Positions 1 through 6,374 of a stretch of 7,373 nt of DNA are shown one piece after another. The notes beneath the pieces are model-generated. The model was not told the origin of the DNA. It saw only the letters and a list, made by a program, of their open reading frames with translations, and searched no databases. The DNA is from Chloroflexota bacterium (GTDB lineage Bacteria; Chloroflexota; Limnocylindria; Limnocylindrales; CSP1-4): assembly GCA_030271555.1 (NCBI GenBank), contig JARXKQ010000049.1, positions 1-7,373 of the forward strand, written 5' to 3'. A program made the position numbers and the translations under genes. Position 1 is the first letter of the stretch, and every line of letters begins with the position of its first letter.

Positions 1-461
1 GCCAGGCTGCGCGTCCCATTTACGAACAGTTGCTGGCAGAGGCCCGAGCCGCAGACGACATGCAGATAGTGCCGCGGGCGATCAGCGCGATCGCCGAATC
101 GGCCAGCGAGGACGGCCGGCACGGCGAGGCGCTCGCATTGCTCGAGGAGGCCTACCGCATCGACCGGGAATACGGCGACCCAAGCGAGGTGATCCACGAT
201 CTCATCTACTTCGCACGCAGCACCGCCCTCGCCGGCCGTGCCGAGCTGACCGCCAAGCTGCTCGGCGCCGCAGCCGCCAAGCAGGATGAGCTGGGCATCG
301 TCGTGCCGGACTGGGTCGTCAAGCTCCGCGAGTCAGCCGAGTCGCCCGCACGTGAGCAGATTGGCGACGAGGTCTACGAGGTAGCCTGGAGGGCCGGGGG
401 GAGGTTGTCGCCCGAACAGGCCGTCGAGCTCACGCTCCACGAGGTAGGTCAGGATGCCTGA
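1..461 (+). CDS. C-terminal end of a TPR/STAND-type regulatory protein (5' truncated by the window)
   Basis: Reading frame 3 is open from the first base and ends at TGA 459-461, giving 152 visible residues; the TTG at 30 is only an internal codon, so the gene begins before the window. The visible part is all helical, with TPR-like helix pairs (ARPIYEQLLAEARA, then DGRHGEALALLEEAYRI, then ALAGRAELTAKLLGAAAA). It finishes with the tail typical of large bacterial cyclase-like/ATPase/TPR and related regulators (LGIVVPDW, then LSPEQAVELTLHE). It aligns by eye with the end of the next gene: ARPIYEQ matches ARPLHEE, and LAGRAELTAKLLGAA matches LGRAETAARLIGHA. I infer a tandem paralogue of that gene. 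Its N-terminal domains are not visible, so whether it also had a cyclase-like domain is unknown. Its stop overlaps the next start by 8 nt (ATGCCTGA), which suggests translational coupling. Confidence 0.85.
   Translation, partial: QAARPIYEQLLAEARAADDMQIVPRAISAIAESASEDGRHGEALALLEEAYRIDREYGDPSEVIHDLIYFARSTALAGRAELTAKLLGAAAAKQDELGIVVPDWVVKLRESAESPAREQIGDEVYEVAWRAGGRLSPEQAVELTLHEVGQDA
441..445 (+). promoter_or_regulatory. Ribosome binding site for the cyclase-like/STAND gene
   Basis: GAGGT lies 8 nt before ATG 454, inside the end of the preceding coding region. It supports the 454 start and re-initiation across the 8-nt gene overlap. Confidence 0.6.
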
Positions 462-2925
462 GCTCCCGACCGGGACGGTCACCTTTCTGTTCACCGATAT
501 CGAGGGCTCGACACGGCTGCTGGCCGAACTGGGGCCTGATGGCTACGCGACGGCGCTGGCCGCGCATCGAGGCATCGTGCGCACGGCTCTGGGCGTGCAT
601 GGTGGGGTAGAGGTGGACACGCAGGGAGACGCATTCTTCATCGCGTTCAAGGACGCCGAGAGTGCACTGCAGACGGCGGTCGAGGTTCAGCAGGCGTCGT
701 CGTCGGGCCCGATCCGAGTCCGCATGGGCATCCACACCGGTGCGCCGCGCGTTGACGCGCACGGCTACGTGGGCAAGGACGTCCACCTTGGTGCGCGCAT
801 CGCCGCCGCAGGCCACGGTGGCCAGATCCTGGTGTCGAAGCAGACGCGCGATCTTGCCGGGTGGCCGATGACCGATCTGGGCGAGCATCGGCTGAAGGAC
901 TTCGCCGACGCTGTGGCGCTCTATCAGCTCGGCGACCAGCCGTTTCCGCCGCTGCGGACGATCTCCAACACCAACTTGCCGCGGCCGGTGTCTTCATTTG
1001 TCGGCCGTGACCGGGAGGTAGCCGAGATCACGGCAATGTTGCGTGATGGCGCACGCCTGCTGACCCTGACTGGTCCGGGCGGCACGGGCAAGACGCGGCT
1101 CTCCATCGAGGCCGCGACGGATCTCGTCGCGCACTTCAAGGCCGGCGTGTTCTGGGTGCCGGTGGCCTCTCTGCGCGATCCGGCGCTCGTCATCGAAACG
1201 GTCGCGCGGACGCTCGGAGCGAAGGGGTCTCTCGCAGAGCACATCGGCGAGCGAGAGATGCTGCTCCTCGTTGACAACCTCGAGCAGGTCATCGAGGCCG
1301 CGCCTGACCTCGCTTCAGTCGTCGAGAGCTGTCCCAACCTGCGCTTGCTGACGACGAGCCGCGAGCTGCTACGCGTACGCGGTGAGGTCGAGTATCCGGT
1401 CCAACCGCTGGCCGACCAAGACGCAGTCGAGCTCTTTGTTACCCGCTCCGGCCTCGTCGGAGATGAGGCCGTCCTCGAGCTGTGCCGCCGATTGGACAAC
1501 CTGCCGCTTGCGGTCGAGCTGGCCGCCGCACGCGCGCGGGTCCTCAGCCCCGCACAGATTATGGAACGTCTGTCCGGCAGGCTCGATCTCCTCAAGGGCG
1601 GCCGTGACGTGGAAGCGCGGCAACAGACGCTGCGTGCAGCGATCGAGTGGAGCCACGACCTTCTCGACGACGACGAACGGCGGCTCTTCGCGCGTCTGGC
1701 CGTATTCCGTGGGGGCTGCACCTTAGAGGCAGCCGAAGATGTCGCCGGAGCGGATCTCGACCTCCTCCAGTCACTGGTTGAAAAAAGCCTCCTACGCCAC
1801 TCCGCCGACAGGTTCTGGATGCTCGAGACTATCCGGGAGTTCGCCGCCGAACGCTTTGCTCAATCGGTGTTTGCCGACGATCTTCGCAGCGCGCACGCCA
1901 GGTTCTTCCTTGCGCTGGCCGAGACTGCTGAACCTCACCTCCTCGCCCCACGTGTGCGCGATTTTTGGTGTGACAGGCTGGAGAGCGAGCACGACAACCT
2001 TCGCGCGGCCATCGACTATTTCCAATTGCAGGGTGAGGTCGAGCAGGGCATGCGACTCGCGGGAGCTATCGCTGAGTTCTGGGACCAGCGAGCGCACCAA
2101 CAGGAGGCACTACGCCGCTATTCGACGCTGCTCGAGGCGGACGAACGTCCGGCCGAGGCACGCGCGAAAGCCTTGGCTGGCGGGGCGATGATGGCGAGCG
2201 TCTGCGGTGACCTGGCACGCGCCGAACGCTGGGCGGAGGAGGCTCTCCAGCTGTACCGCCGGTTTGACAACCAGTTCGGAGTGGCTAAGTCGCTCTGGAT
2301 GTTGGGCTATCTCCGAGTGGAGGCGGGCGATCTTTCAACGGCGCAGGAAATGCTCAGCGGAGCCGTCAATCTCCTGCGCAGAGTCGGCGACGAAACCAGC
2401 CTGCTCTGGGCAACGCGGACTCTCGCCTTCTCGTATCTCACGATGGGTGACCTAAGACGTGCCCGCCCACTGCATGAGGAGAACCTGCGGCGTTCGCGAG
2501 AGACCGGTGACAAGGCGCTCGAGGCTGCGACTCTGGGCGGTTTGTCTGGAATCGCAGTTGGTGAGGGCCGCATGCGGGACGCCGTCGAGTACGAGCGACA
2601 GAGCCTCGGCCTGATCGTCCATATTGGCGACGTGCTCATGGCCATCTCGCGGCTATGCAACTCCGCCCATGTCTTCGCCGCCCTTGGTCGGGCCGAAACA
2701 GCTGCCCGGTTGATCGGCCACGCCATGAGGCGCTACGAAGAGGCCGCGGCGCAGGAAGCGTGGGTTCTCAAGATGAACAACGAAACGCTCATTTGGGCCC
2801 GAAAGCAGATGGGTGACGTAGCAGTTGTGACCGCCATGTCCGAAGGAGCTGCGATGACAGCCTGCGCAGCCCTTGAGCTGGCCGTGGCCGAGTGCGAGGC
2901 CGCCGCGGAGGAACTAGAGCAATGA
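454..2925 (+). CDS. Nucleotidyl cyclase-like domain fused to NB-ARC-type STAND ATPase and TPR repeats
   Basis: This is an 823-residue cytosolic signalling protein with no signal peptide or membrane segment. Residues 1-160 form a class III cyclase-like domain: FTDIEGST with metal Asp15, QGDAFF with metal Asp59, and HLGARI with Arg115. The usual base-recognition Lys (four residues before the second Asp) is Asp55 and the usual Asn (four residues before the Arg) is His111, so cyclase activity is doubtful. Residues about 180-470 form the ATPase: Walker A GPGGTGKT (207-214), Walker B LLLVDNLEQ (270-278, Asp274), TTSRELLRVRGE (300-311), and LDNLPLAVELAAARAR (347-362, the GLPL equivalent). Residues about 500-800 are TPR-like helix pairs, and the tail is Ala/Glu-rich. 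STAND proteins of this kind are usually ATP-driven switches whose repeats sense a ligand or partner; the signal here is unknown. ATG 454 is chosen because the MPELPTGTVTFLFTD opening is typical and GAGGT at 441-445 lies 8 nt upstream. It overlaps the previous gene by 8 nt and the response regulator by 4 nt. Confidence 0.93.
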   Translation: MPELPTGTVTFLFTDIEGSTRLLAELGPDGYATALAAHRGIVRTALGVHGGVEVDTQGDAFFIAFKDAESALQTAVEVQQASSSGPIRVRMGIHTGAPRVDAHGYVGKDVHLGARIAAAGHGGQILVSKQTRDLAGWPMTDLGEHRLKDFADAVALYQLGDQPFPPLRTISNTNLPRPVSSFVGRDREVAEITAMLRDGARLLTLTGPGGTGKTRLSIEAATDLVAHFKAGVFWVPVASLRDPALVIETVARTLGAKGSLAEHIGEREMLLLVDNLEQVIEAAPDLASVVESCPNLRLLTTSRELLRVRGEVEYPVQPLADQDAVELFVTRSGLVGDEAVLELCRRLDNLPLAVELAAARARVLSPAQIMERLSGRLDLLKGGRDVEARQQTLRAAIEWSHDLLDDDERRLFARLAVFRGGCTLEAAEDVAGADLDLLQSLVEKSLLRHSADRFWMLETIREFAAERFAQSVFADDLRSAHARFFLALAETAEPHLLAPRVRDFWCDRLESEHDNLRAAIDYFQLQGEVEQGMRLAGAIAEFWDQRAHQQEALRRYSTLLEADERPAEARAKALAGGAMMASVCGDLARAERWAEEALQLYRRFDNQFGVAKSLWMLGYLRVEAGDLSTAQEMLSGAVNLLRRVGDETSLLWATRTLAFSYLTMGDLRRARPLHEENLRRSRETGDKALEAATLGGLSGIAVGEGRMRDAVEYERQSLGLIVHIGDVLMAISRLCNSAHVFAALGRAETAARLIGHAMRRYEEAAAQEAWVLKMNNETLIWARKQMGDVAVVTAMSEGAAMTACAALELAVAECEAAAEELEQ
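2907..2913 (+). promoter_or_regulatory. Strong ribosome binding site that fixes the response-regulator start
   Basis: GGAGGAA is a near-perfect Shine-Dalgarno sequence ending 8 nt before ATG 2922. It favours 2922 over the in-frame GTG at 2892, which would lie upstream of this site and add a basic, low-complexity N-terminus untypical of the family. Confidence 0.8.
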
Positions 2926-3617
2926 GCGCTCCTGCACGTGGCAGCGCGGCGACCAGCGACCCGCTGACAATCCTGATCGTCGATGACGAGCCGGCGTGGG
3001 TTGGCGCGCTGGGCGCGGTGCTGGGCAAGGCCGGCCATCGCATAGTGGCCGCGTACGACGGCGAGGAAGCGCTGCGCCGTTTCCGCGCCGAGCGCATTGA
3101 CGCAGTGCTGCTTGACCTCGCGATGCCGGGCATGGATGGCTCAAGCGTTGCGCGCCAGATGCGCGCCGAATCGGACGTACCGATCCTCATCGTCAGCGGT
3201 GAGCGCGATCCAGCCGCGCCGGCCGAGCTGCTCGACCTGGGCGCCGACGACTACATCAGAAAGTCCATGCCCAATGACGAGAAGCTGGCGCGCATTCGTG
3301 CCGTCGTTCGGCGCAAGGCCGCGGCAGCAGCACCGGTCAGCGGCTGGACGCTCGACGCGCGCCGCCATGAGATCGCGTGGCGGGCACAGATCGTGCCGGC
3401 GACGGCGATCGAGTTTCGCCTCCTCGAGGCACTCGTGACTCATCTGGGCGAGCTGCGTTCGCACGCCGAGCTACTGGCGGCGGGCTGGCCCGATGTGCGC
3501 GACCCTGACCCGCTCTGGCTCAAGCCCCATCTTGCCCGGCTGCGCGACAAGCTGATCCGCCTGGACGCGCCGACCCCGGTCGCGGTCCGCGCGGTGGGTT
3601 ACCGGCTGGAGGCCTGA
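2922..3617 (+). CDS. OmpR/PhoB-family response regulator (receiver plus winged-helix DNA-binding domain)
   Basis: This 231-residue two-component response regulator is a predicted phosphorylation-controlled transcription factor. The receiver spans about residues 15-132, with acidic pocket Asp21-Asp22, phospho-acceptor Asp65 (LLDLAMPGMDG), Ser92 at the Thr/Ser switch position, and Lys114. The residue after Lys114 is Ser, not the usual Pro (KSMP instead of KP). An Ala-rich linker leads to the effector domain, about 140-231: TAIEFRLLEAL, LRSHAELL, then the recognition-helix region LKPHLARLRDKL and the C-terminal hairpin VRAVGYRLE. Length and domain order are normal for the family. ATG 2922 overlaps the upstream stop as ATGA and has a strong RBS. 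It is therefore co-translated with the STAND protein rather than with a histidine kinase. Its stop lies inside the convergent MFS gene (19-bp overlap). Target genes are unknown; autoregulation of this operon is possible but not shown. Confidence 0.95.
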   Translation: MSAPARGSAATSDPLTILIVDDEPAWVGALGAVLGKAGHRIVAAYDGEEALRRFRAERIDAVLLDLAMPGMDGSSVARQMRAESDVPILIVSGERDPAAPAELLDLGADDYIRKSMPNDEKLARIRAVVRRKAAAAAPVSGWTLDARRHEIAWRAQIVPATAIEFRLLEALVTHLGELRSHAELLAAGWPDVRDPDPLWLKPHLARLRDKLIRLDAPTPVAVRAVGYRLEA

Positions 3618-4813
3618 GCCGCCTCGAAGAGCGCTTGGCGGCGGCGAGCCGGGGCGGACAGCAACAGATAGCCCGCGCACAGGATCAAGCCCAGCGCGAA
3701 CGCGCCGGCCCAGAGCACTCCCCCGCCGTAGTGGCCGAAGACGAAGCCACCGATAACCGGCCCAGCGAAAAAGGCGAGCCCCCACGACGAGCCCCAGATG
3801 CCCTGGTAGAGGCCGCGCAAGCCGGGTGGCGACATCTCGCTGACAACGGTCGGCGCGACCGCTGCGCCGATCACCTCGCCGATCGTCCAGACCACCACCG
3901 TCAGCGCGTAGAACCCCAGCGTGGGCGCCCAACCCGCGAGCCCGGCGAGACCAAAGCCCGTGCCGACTAGAAGAGCGGCCGTGGCCATGATCGGGTAGCG
4001 CGGCCAGTGTTCCGCGCGACGCGTGACCTGCAACGTCACGAGGACGATCAACGCCCCGTTGACGGCGAGGGCAAGCCCGTAGTCAGACGGCAGCAGTCCG
4101 TGCCCCGCCATATCCAGGGGCAGCGTCACCTCGGCCTGCGAATAGATGACGCCGAAGCCCAGCGACAGGAGCGTGAAAACGAGCAGCATCGGGTCGCTCA
4201 ATGCCTGGCGCAGGCGGTCGCGGCTGGGTTCCTTGGCAGCGGCGGCGTGTTCGGCCGATTGTGTCTCGGGCACTTTCAGCAAGACGATCGCGCCAAAGAC
4301 GGCGGTCGTCACAGCGTCACCAACAAAGAGCAAGAAGTAGTCGAAGTTGGCCAGGAAGCCGGCGATGATGGGCGCCATTGCCGCGCCCAGGTTGATCGCC
4401 CAGTAGACATAGCCAAAGGCCCGTGTCCGTTTCTCGGCAGGCACGAGATCGACCACCGCCGCGCTGACCGCCGGCCGATAGAGGTTGGTGAACAGCCCCA
4501 GGACGATCATGGCCGGCACGAGCAGCACCGGATCGTGGACCGCGCCCACAAAGACCATCGCCAGCGGCGTGACGAAGAAGCTCAACATCATCACCGGCCG
4601 GCGACCCAGCCGATCGGCCAGCTCCCCGCCGAAGAGCTGCGCGAAGAACGAGCCCGCGCCCAGGATCGAAACGAGCAGCGCCGCGTTCGCCGGCGGCAGC
4701 CCGAGGCGCGTCGTCAGATAGAGCATCAGGAAGGGCACAACGAATCCGCCCAGCCGATTCACGATCGTGCCCGCCCACAGGTACCAGAAGGCCGCGGGCA
4801 TATCGCGACCCAC
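3599..4813 (-). CDS. MFS multidrug-type exporter (DHA1-like, 12 TM)
   Basis: This is a 404-residue inner-membrane protein of the major facilitator superfamily, most like proton-coupled DHA1 drug exporters; the substrate is unknown. Hydrophobic segments are seen at about residues 10-33, 44-62, 74-92, 96-116, 133-154, 160-180, 208-227, 245-263, 274-292, 298-320, 340-360 and 366-386. That is 12 helices, with a charged cytoplasmic loop at about 184-206. Motif A, GGELADRLGRRP (62-73, Asp67), lies between helices 2 and 3. A helix-4/5 element follows (Arg113-Pro, then EKRTRAFGY). A second-half element reads IGEVIGAAVAP, then PPGLRGLYQG. The start is uncertain. GTG 4813 gives 404 residues with no clear RBS; ATG 4801 gives 400 residues and has GGTGGG about 10 nt upstream. 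The frame stays open further upstream without a standard start. It lies 43 nt downstream of the flavoprotein gene, probably in one transcript, and overlaps the convergent response-regulator gene by 19 bp. Confidence 0.93.
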   Translation of the reverse strand: MGRDMPAAFWYLWAGTIVNRLGGFVVPFLMLYLTTRLGLPPANAALLVSILGAGSFFAQLFGGELADRLGRRPVMMLSFFVTPLAMVFVGAVHDPVLLVPAMIVLGLFTNLYRPAVSAAVVDLVPAEKRTRAFGYVYWAINLGAAMAPIIAGFLANFDYFLLFVGDAVTTAVFGAIVLLKVPETQSAEHAAAAKEPSRDRLRQALSDPMLLVFTLLSLGFGVIYSQAEVTLPLDMAGHGLLPSDYGLALAVNGALIVLVTLQVTRRAEHWPRYPIMATAALLVGTGFGLAGLAGWAPTLGFYALTVVVWTIGEVIGAAVAPTVVSEMSPPGLRGLYQGIWGSSWGLAFFAGPVIGGFVFGHYGGGVLWAGAFALGLILCAGYLLLSAPARRRQALFEAAQASSR

Positions 4814-4856
4814 CGCCGAGAACCGCCGCGCGATGCCCGTTACCAGACCGGCACGC

Positions 4857-5987
4857 TCATCCGGCGAACCAGGCGGCTAGGCGCGACCTCTCGAACTCGA
4901 CCTTGTCGGCCAGGTTGGCGCTCGTCGGCTCACTGATGCTGACCGCGACCGGATCGGCGAGGAAGGCGCCGTTGACCTTCACCGCTCGCCCGCCACCGGC
5001 CTCGACGTAACACATGCCCTCACCGCCAAACTCAGCCCCAGGTTCGCGGCCGAGCGTCCGCGCGATGATGCGGGCGGCCACGACCTCGCCCTGGAGCTCG
5101 GCGAATATGCCTGCCTTGGGCAGCGCCAGGCCGTTCGCCAGCGGGACGACGGTGCAGTCGCCAATGGCGTAGACGTCGCGATGGCTCGTTTCGAGCGTGC
5201 GCGAATCGGGCATGACCCAGCCGCCGGCCTCGGCGAGACCCGCCGCCACAAGCAAGTCGGGCACACTCTGGACAGGAACTGCCAACAGAAGATCGAATTC
5301 CTCACTGGAGCCGTCGGCGAATTCGACGCTGCCCGCATGAACAGCCACAGGCTGGCGTTTCGCCAGGAAGCGGATGCCCCGGTCCGAAAGCATGCGCTCG
5401 ACCTTGGCGCTCTCAATCGGCCCGACCACAGGCAGGGCGATGGGTGCCGGACTGGACACGCTGACCTGCACCTCCGGACCCAGTCGATCGTGGGCGAGGA
5501 GGGCGAACTCGAATGGGCCGGGTGGGCAGCTGTAAGGCATGCCGAAAATCCCGATAAGGAGCCGTCGACCGCCCACCACCTGATCGATGGCCAGACGCGC
5601 AGGCTCACTCTGCTCGCGATCCCAGATGTTGAGCCCGTGCTCAGCCAGGCCGGGAACCGCCTGCATGTCCTGACTTGCCCCGAGTGCGAGCACGAGGGCG
5701 TCGCCGTCGATCGCCCGGCCATCGACCGTCAGCGATCGCCCGGCCGGATCCACTCGTTCGATCCCTCCTTCGACGAAGTCGACGTCGCGAACCCGGCGCA
5801 GCGGCCGCAGCCCCGCGGCGAGCGACGCCATGCCCAGAGCGGCCCACGTCTTGCGCAAACCCATGACGAAGTCGACCCGCCGGTCGACGAGGACGATCTC
5901 CAACTCGGACGGCGCAGCGGCGCGGCGCAGCGCGGCCGCGGTGGCGAGGCCGCCGAACCCAGCGCCGGCGATGACCACCCTGTGCAT
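4857..5987 (-). CDS. FAD-dependent oxidoreductase of the sulfide:quinone reductase / flavocytochrome c sulfide dehydrogenase type
   Basis: This 376-residue flavoprotein has the two-dinucleotide-binding-domain fold. It shows the FAD-binding Rossmann motif GAGFGG (8-13) with an acidic residue ending strand 2 (LVDRR, Asp35), the second FAD segment LVLALGASQ (98-106), and the third FAD motif DVYAIGDC (271-278). PYSCPPGPFEFALL (151-164) is the motif that carries a redox cysteine in sulfide:quinone reductases and flavocytochrome c sulfide dehydrogenases (Cys154 here). GMCYVEAGGG (324-333) carries Cys326 at the place of the second one. The third cysteine of some sulfide:quinone reductases is not seen. 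There is no signal peptide, so it is probably cytosolic or on the inner face of the membrane. It is shorter than typical sulfide:quinone reductases, with a reduced C-terminus. Sulfide or polysulfide oxidation with electrons passed to quinone is a reasonable inference; an NDH-2-like or other role is possible. The ATG at 5987 is backed by the motif position, but no strong RBS is visible. It leads the operon with the MFS gene. Confidence 0.88.
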   Translation of the reverse strand: MHRVVIAGAGFGGLATAAALRRAAAPSELEIVLVDRRVDFVMGLRKTWAALGMASLAAGLRPLRRVRDVDFVEGGIERVDPAGRSLTVDGRAIDGDALVLALGASQDMQAVPGLAEHGLNIWDREQSEPARLAIDQVVGGRRLLIGIFGMPYSCPPGPFEFALLAHDRLGPEVQVSVSSPAPIALPVVGPIESAKVERMLSDRGIRFLAKRQPVAVHAGSVEFADGSSEEFDLLLAVPVQSVPDLLVAAGLAEAGGWVMPDSRTLETSHRDVYAIGDCTVVPLANGLALPKAGIFAELQGEVVAARIIARTLGREPGAEFGGEGMCYVEAGGGRAVKVNGAFLADPVAVSISEPTSANLADKVEFERSRLAAWFAG

Positions 5988-6084
5988 CAGCCGACGATAG
6001 CAGCGGCCGTCGCTACCGATCTGTCACCCAAGGACAACCGGCGCGGCGCTGATTATCGAGCCGGTCGAACATAGGCTGCGTGCC
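5988..6084. promoter_or_regulatory. Divergent intergenic region presumed to hold promoters for both flanking genes
   Basis: This 97-bp spacer separates the minus-strand flavoprotein gene from the plus-strand Cys/His protein, so transcription starts for both should lie in or near it. I see no convincing -35/-10 pair. GATTAT (6051-6056) is a possible -10 for the plus-strand gene without a matching -35, and TTGTCC on the minus strand (6037-6032) is a possible -35 without a matching -10. Two TCGA tetramers 5 nt apart (6056-6059 and 6065-6068) form a small dyad that could be chance. Confidence 0.35.
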
Positions 6085-6312
6085 ATGAGCGATTACTCAG
6101 TGAGCCAGTTCTCTACGCGTGACTCGGCCGGGCCGGTCACGTGTTCAGCGTGTGGTTGCCGCCTGGTGGGTCTGAGCGGCCTGCTCGATGGCGCATATCG
6201 CCACTTCCCGTCGATGAAGCCCGGCCAGGATGCGCGCGGCTGCAAGCCGGCGTGCGTCGGCGCGCTGCACGACCACGAAGGACGGGCGATGGCTGAGGCG
6301 GCCGCGGCCTAA
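6085..6312 (+). CDS. Small Cys/His-rich hypothetical protein, possible zinc-binding
   Basis: I do not recognise a named family for this 75-residue protein. After a polar N-terminus it has C20-x2-C23-x-C25 (CSACGC), then a middle stretch GAYRHF (36-41), then C53-x3-C57 followed by H62-x-H64 (GCKPACVGALHDH). It ends in an Ala-rich tail. The paired Cys clusters with nearby His residues fit a small zinc-ribbon or treble-clef-like knuckle, though this is inferred from spacing alone. There is no signal peptide or membrane segment. Third codon positions become strongly G/C in the second half, as in the neighbours, which supports a real gene. The ATG at 6085 has only a weak AGG-type RBS (AGGCTG, 6073-6078). 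It is transcribed divergently from the flavoprotein gene and converges on the kinase gene. A shadow ORF on the other strand covers it, but that ORF belongs to no gene. Confidence 0.6.
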   Translation: MSDYSVSQFSTRDSAGPVTCSACGCRLVGLSGLLDGAYRHFPSMKPGQDARGCKPACVGALHDHEGRAMAEAAAA

Positions 6313-6374
6313 GGGCTCGCTCACGGCGGCGCCGGGGGGAGCCGCGGGGACACTGGGAACATGCTTCTACTCGG
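6313..6374. terminator. Convergent spacer with a weak GC hairpin, possible shared terminator
   Basis: These 62 bp separate the stops of the small protein and the kinase. GGCTC (6314-6318) can pair with GAGCC (6339-6343), enclosing an inner CGGC-ggc-GCCG hairpin (6324-6334). No T-run follows on either strand, so a standard intrinsic terminator is not established. The position between two converging genes is the main argument. Confidence 0.25.

Noticed and set aside
924..1721. 265-codon open frame on the - strand opposite the STAND ATPase region
   Set aside because: Ser/Arg-rich translation without motifs, antisense to the Walker A and B region of a well-supported gene.
2892..2921. Upstream GTG start for the response regulator
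   Set aside because: It lies before the strong RBS at 2907-2913 and would add a basic low-complexity leader. ATG 2922 with the ATGA overlap fits better.
4840..4860. Six-codon minigene (MSVPVW) on the - strand after the flavoprotein gene
   Set aside because: Too short to call as a gene. It is reported only as a possible relic of the MFS start.
4007..4936. 309-codon open frame on the + strand opposite the MFS gene
   Set aside because: Composition is dominated by Arg, Gln, His and Glu with no domain motif. It is the complement of a GC-rich membrane-protein gene, which has clear helices and motif A. Long antisense frames are expected at this base composition.
6051..6068. GATTAT as a -10 element and the TCGA-N5-TCGA dyad as an operator
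   Set aside because: No -35 at suitable spacing for the former, and the dyad is only four bases per arm, common by chance in GC-rich DNA.
5181..6074. 297-codon open frame on the + strand opposite the flavoprotein gene
   Set aside because: No recognisable motif, and fully antisense to a gene with all three FAD motifs. Its end in the divergent spacer is chance.
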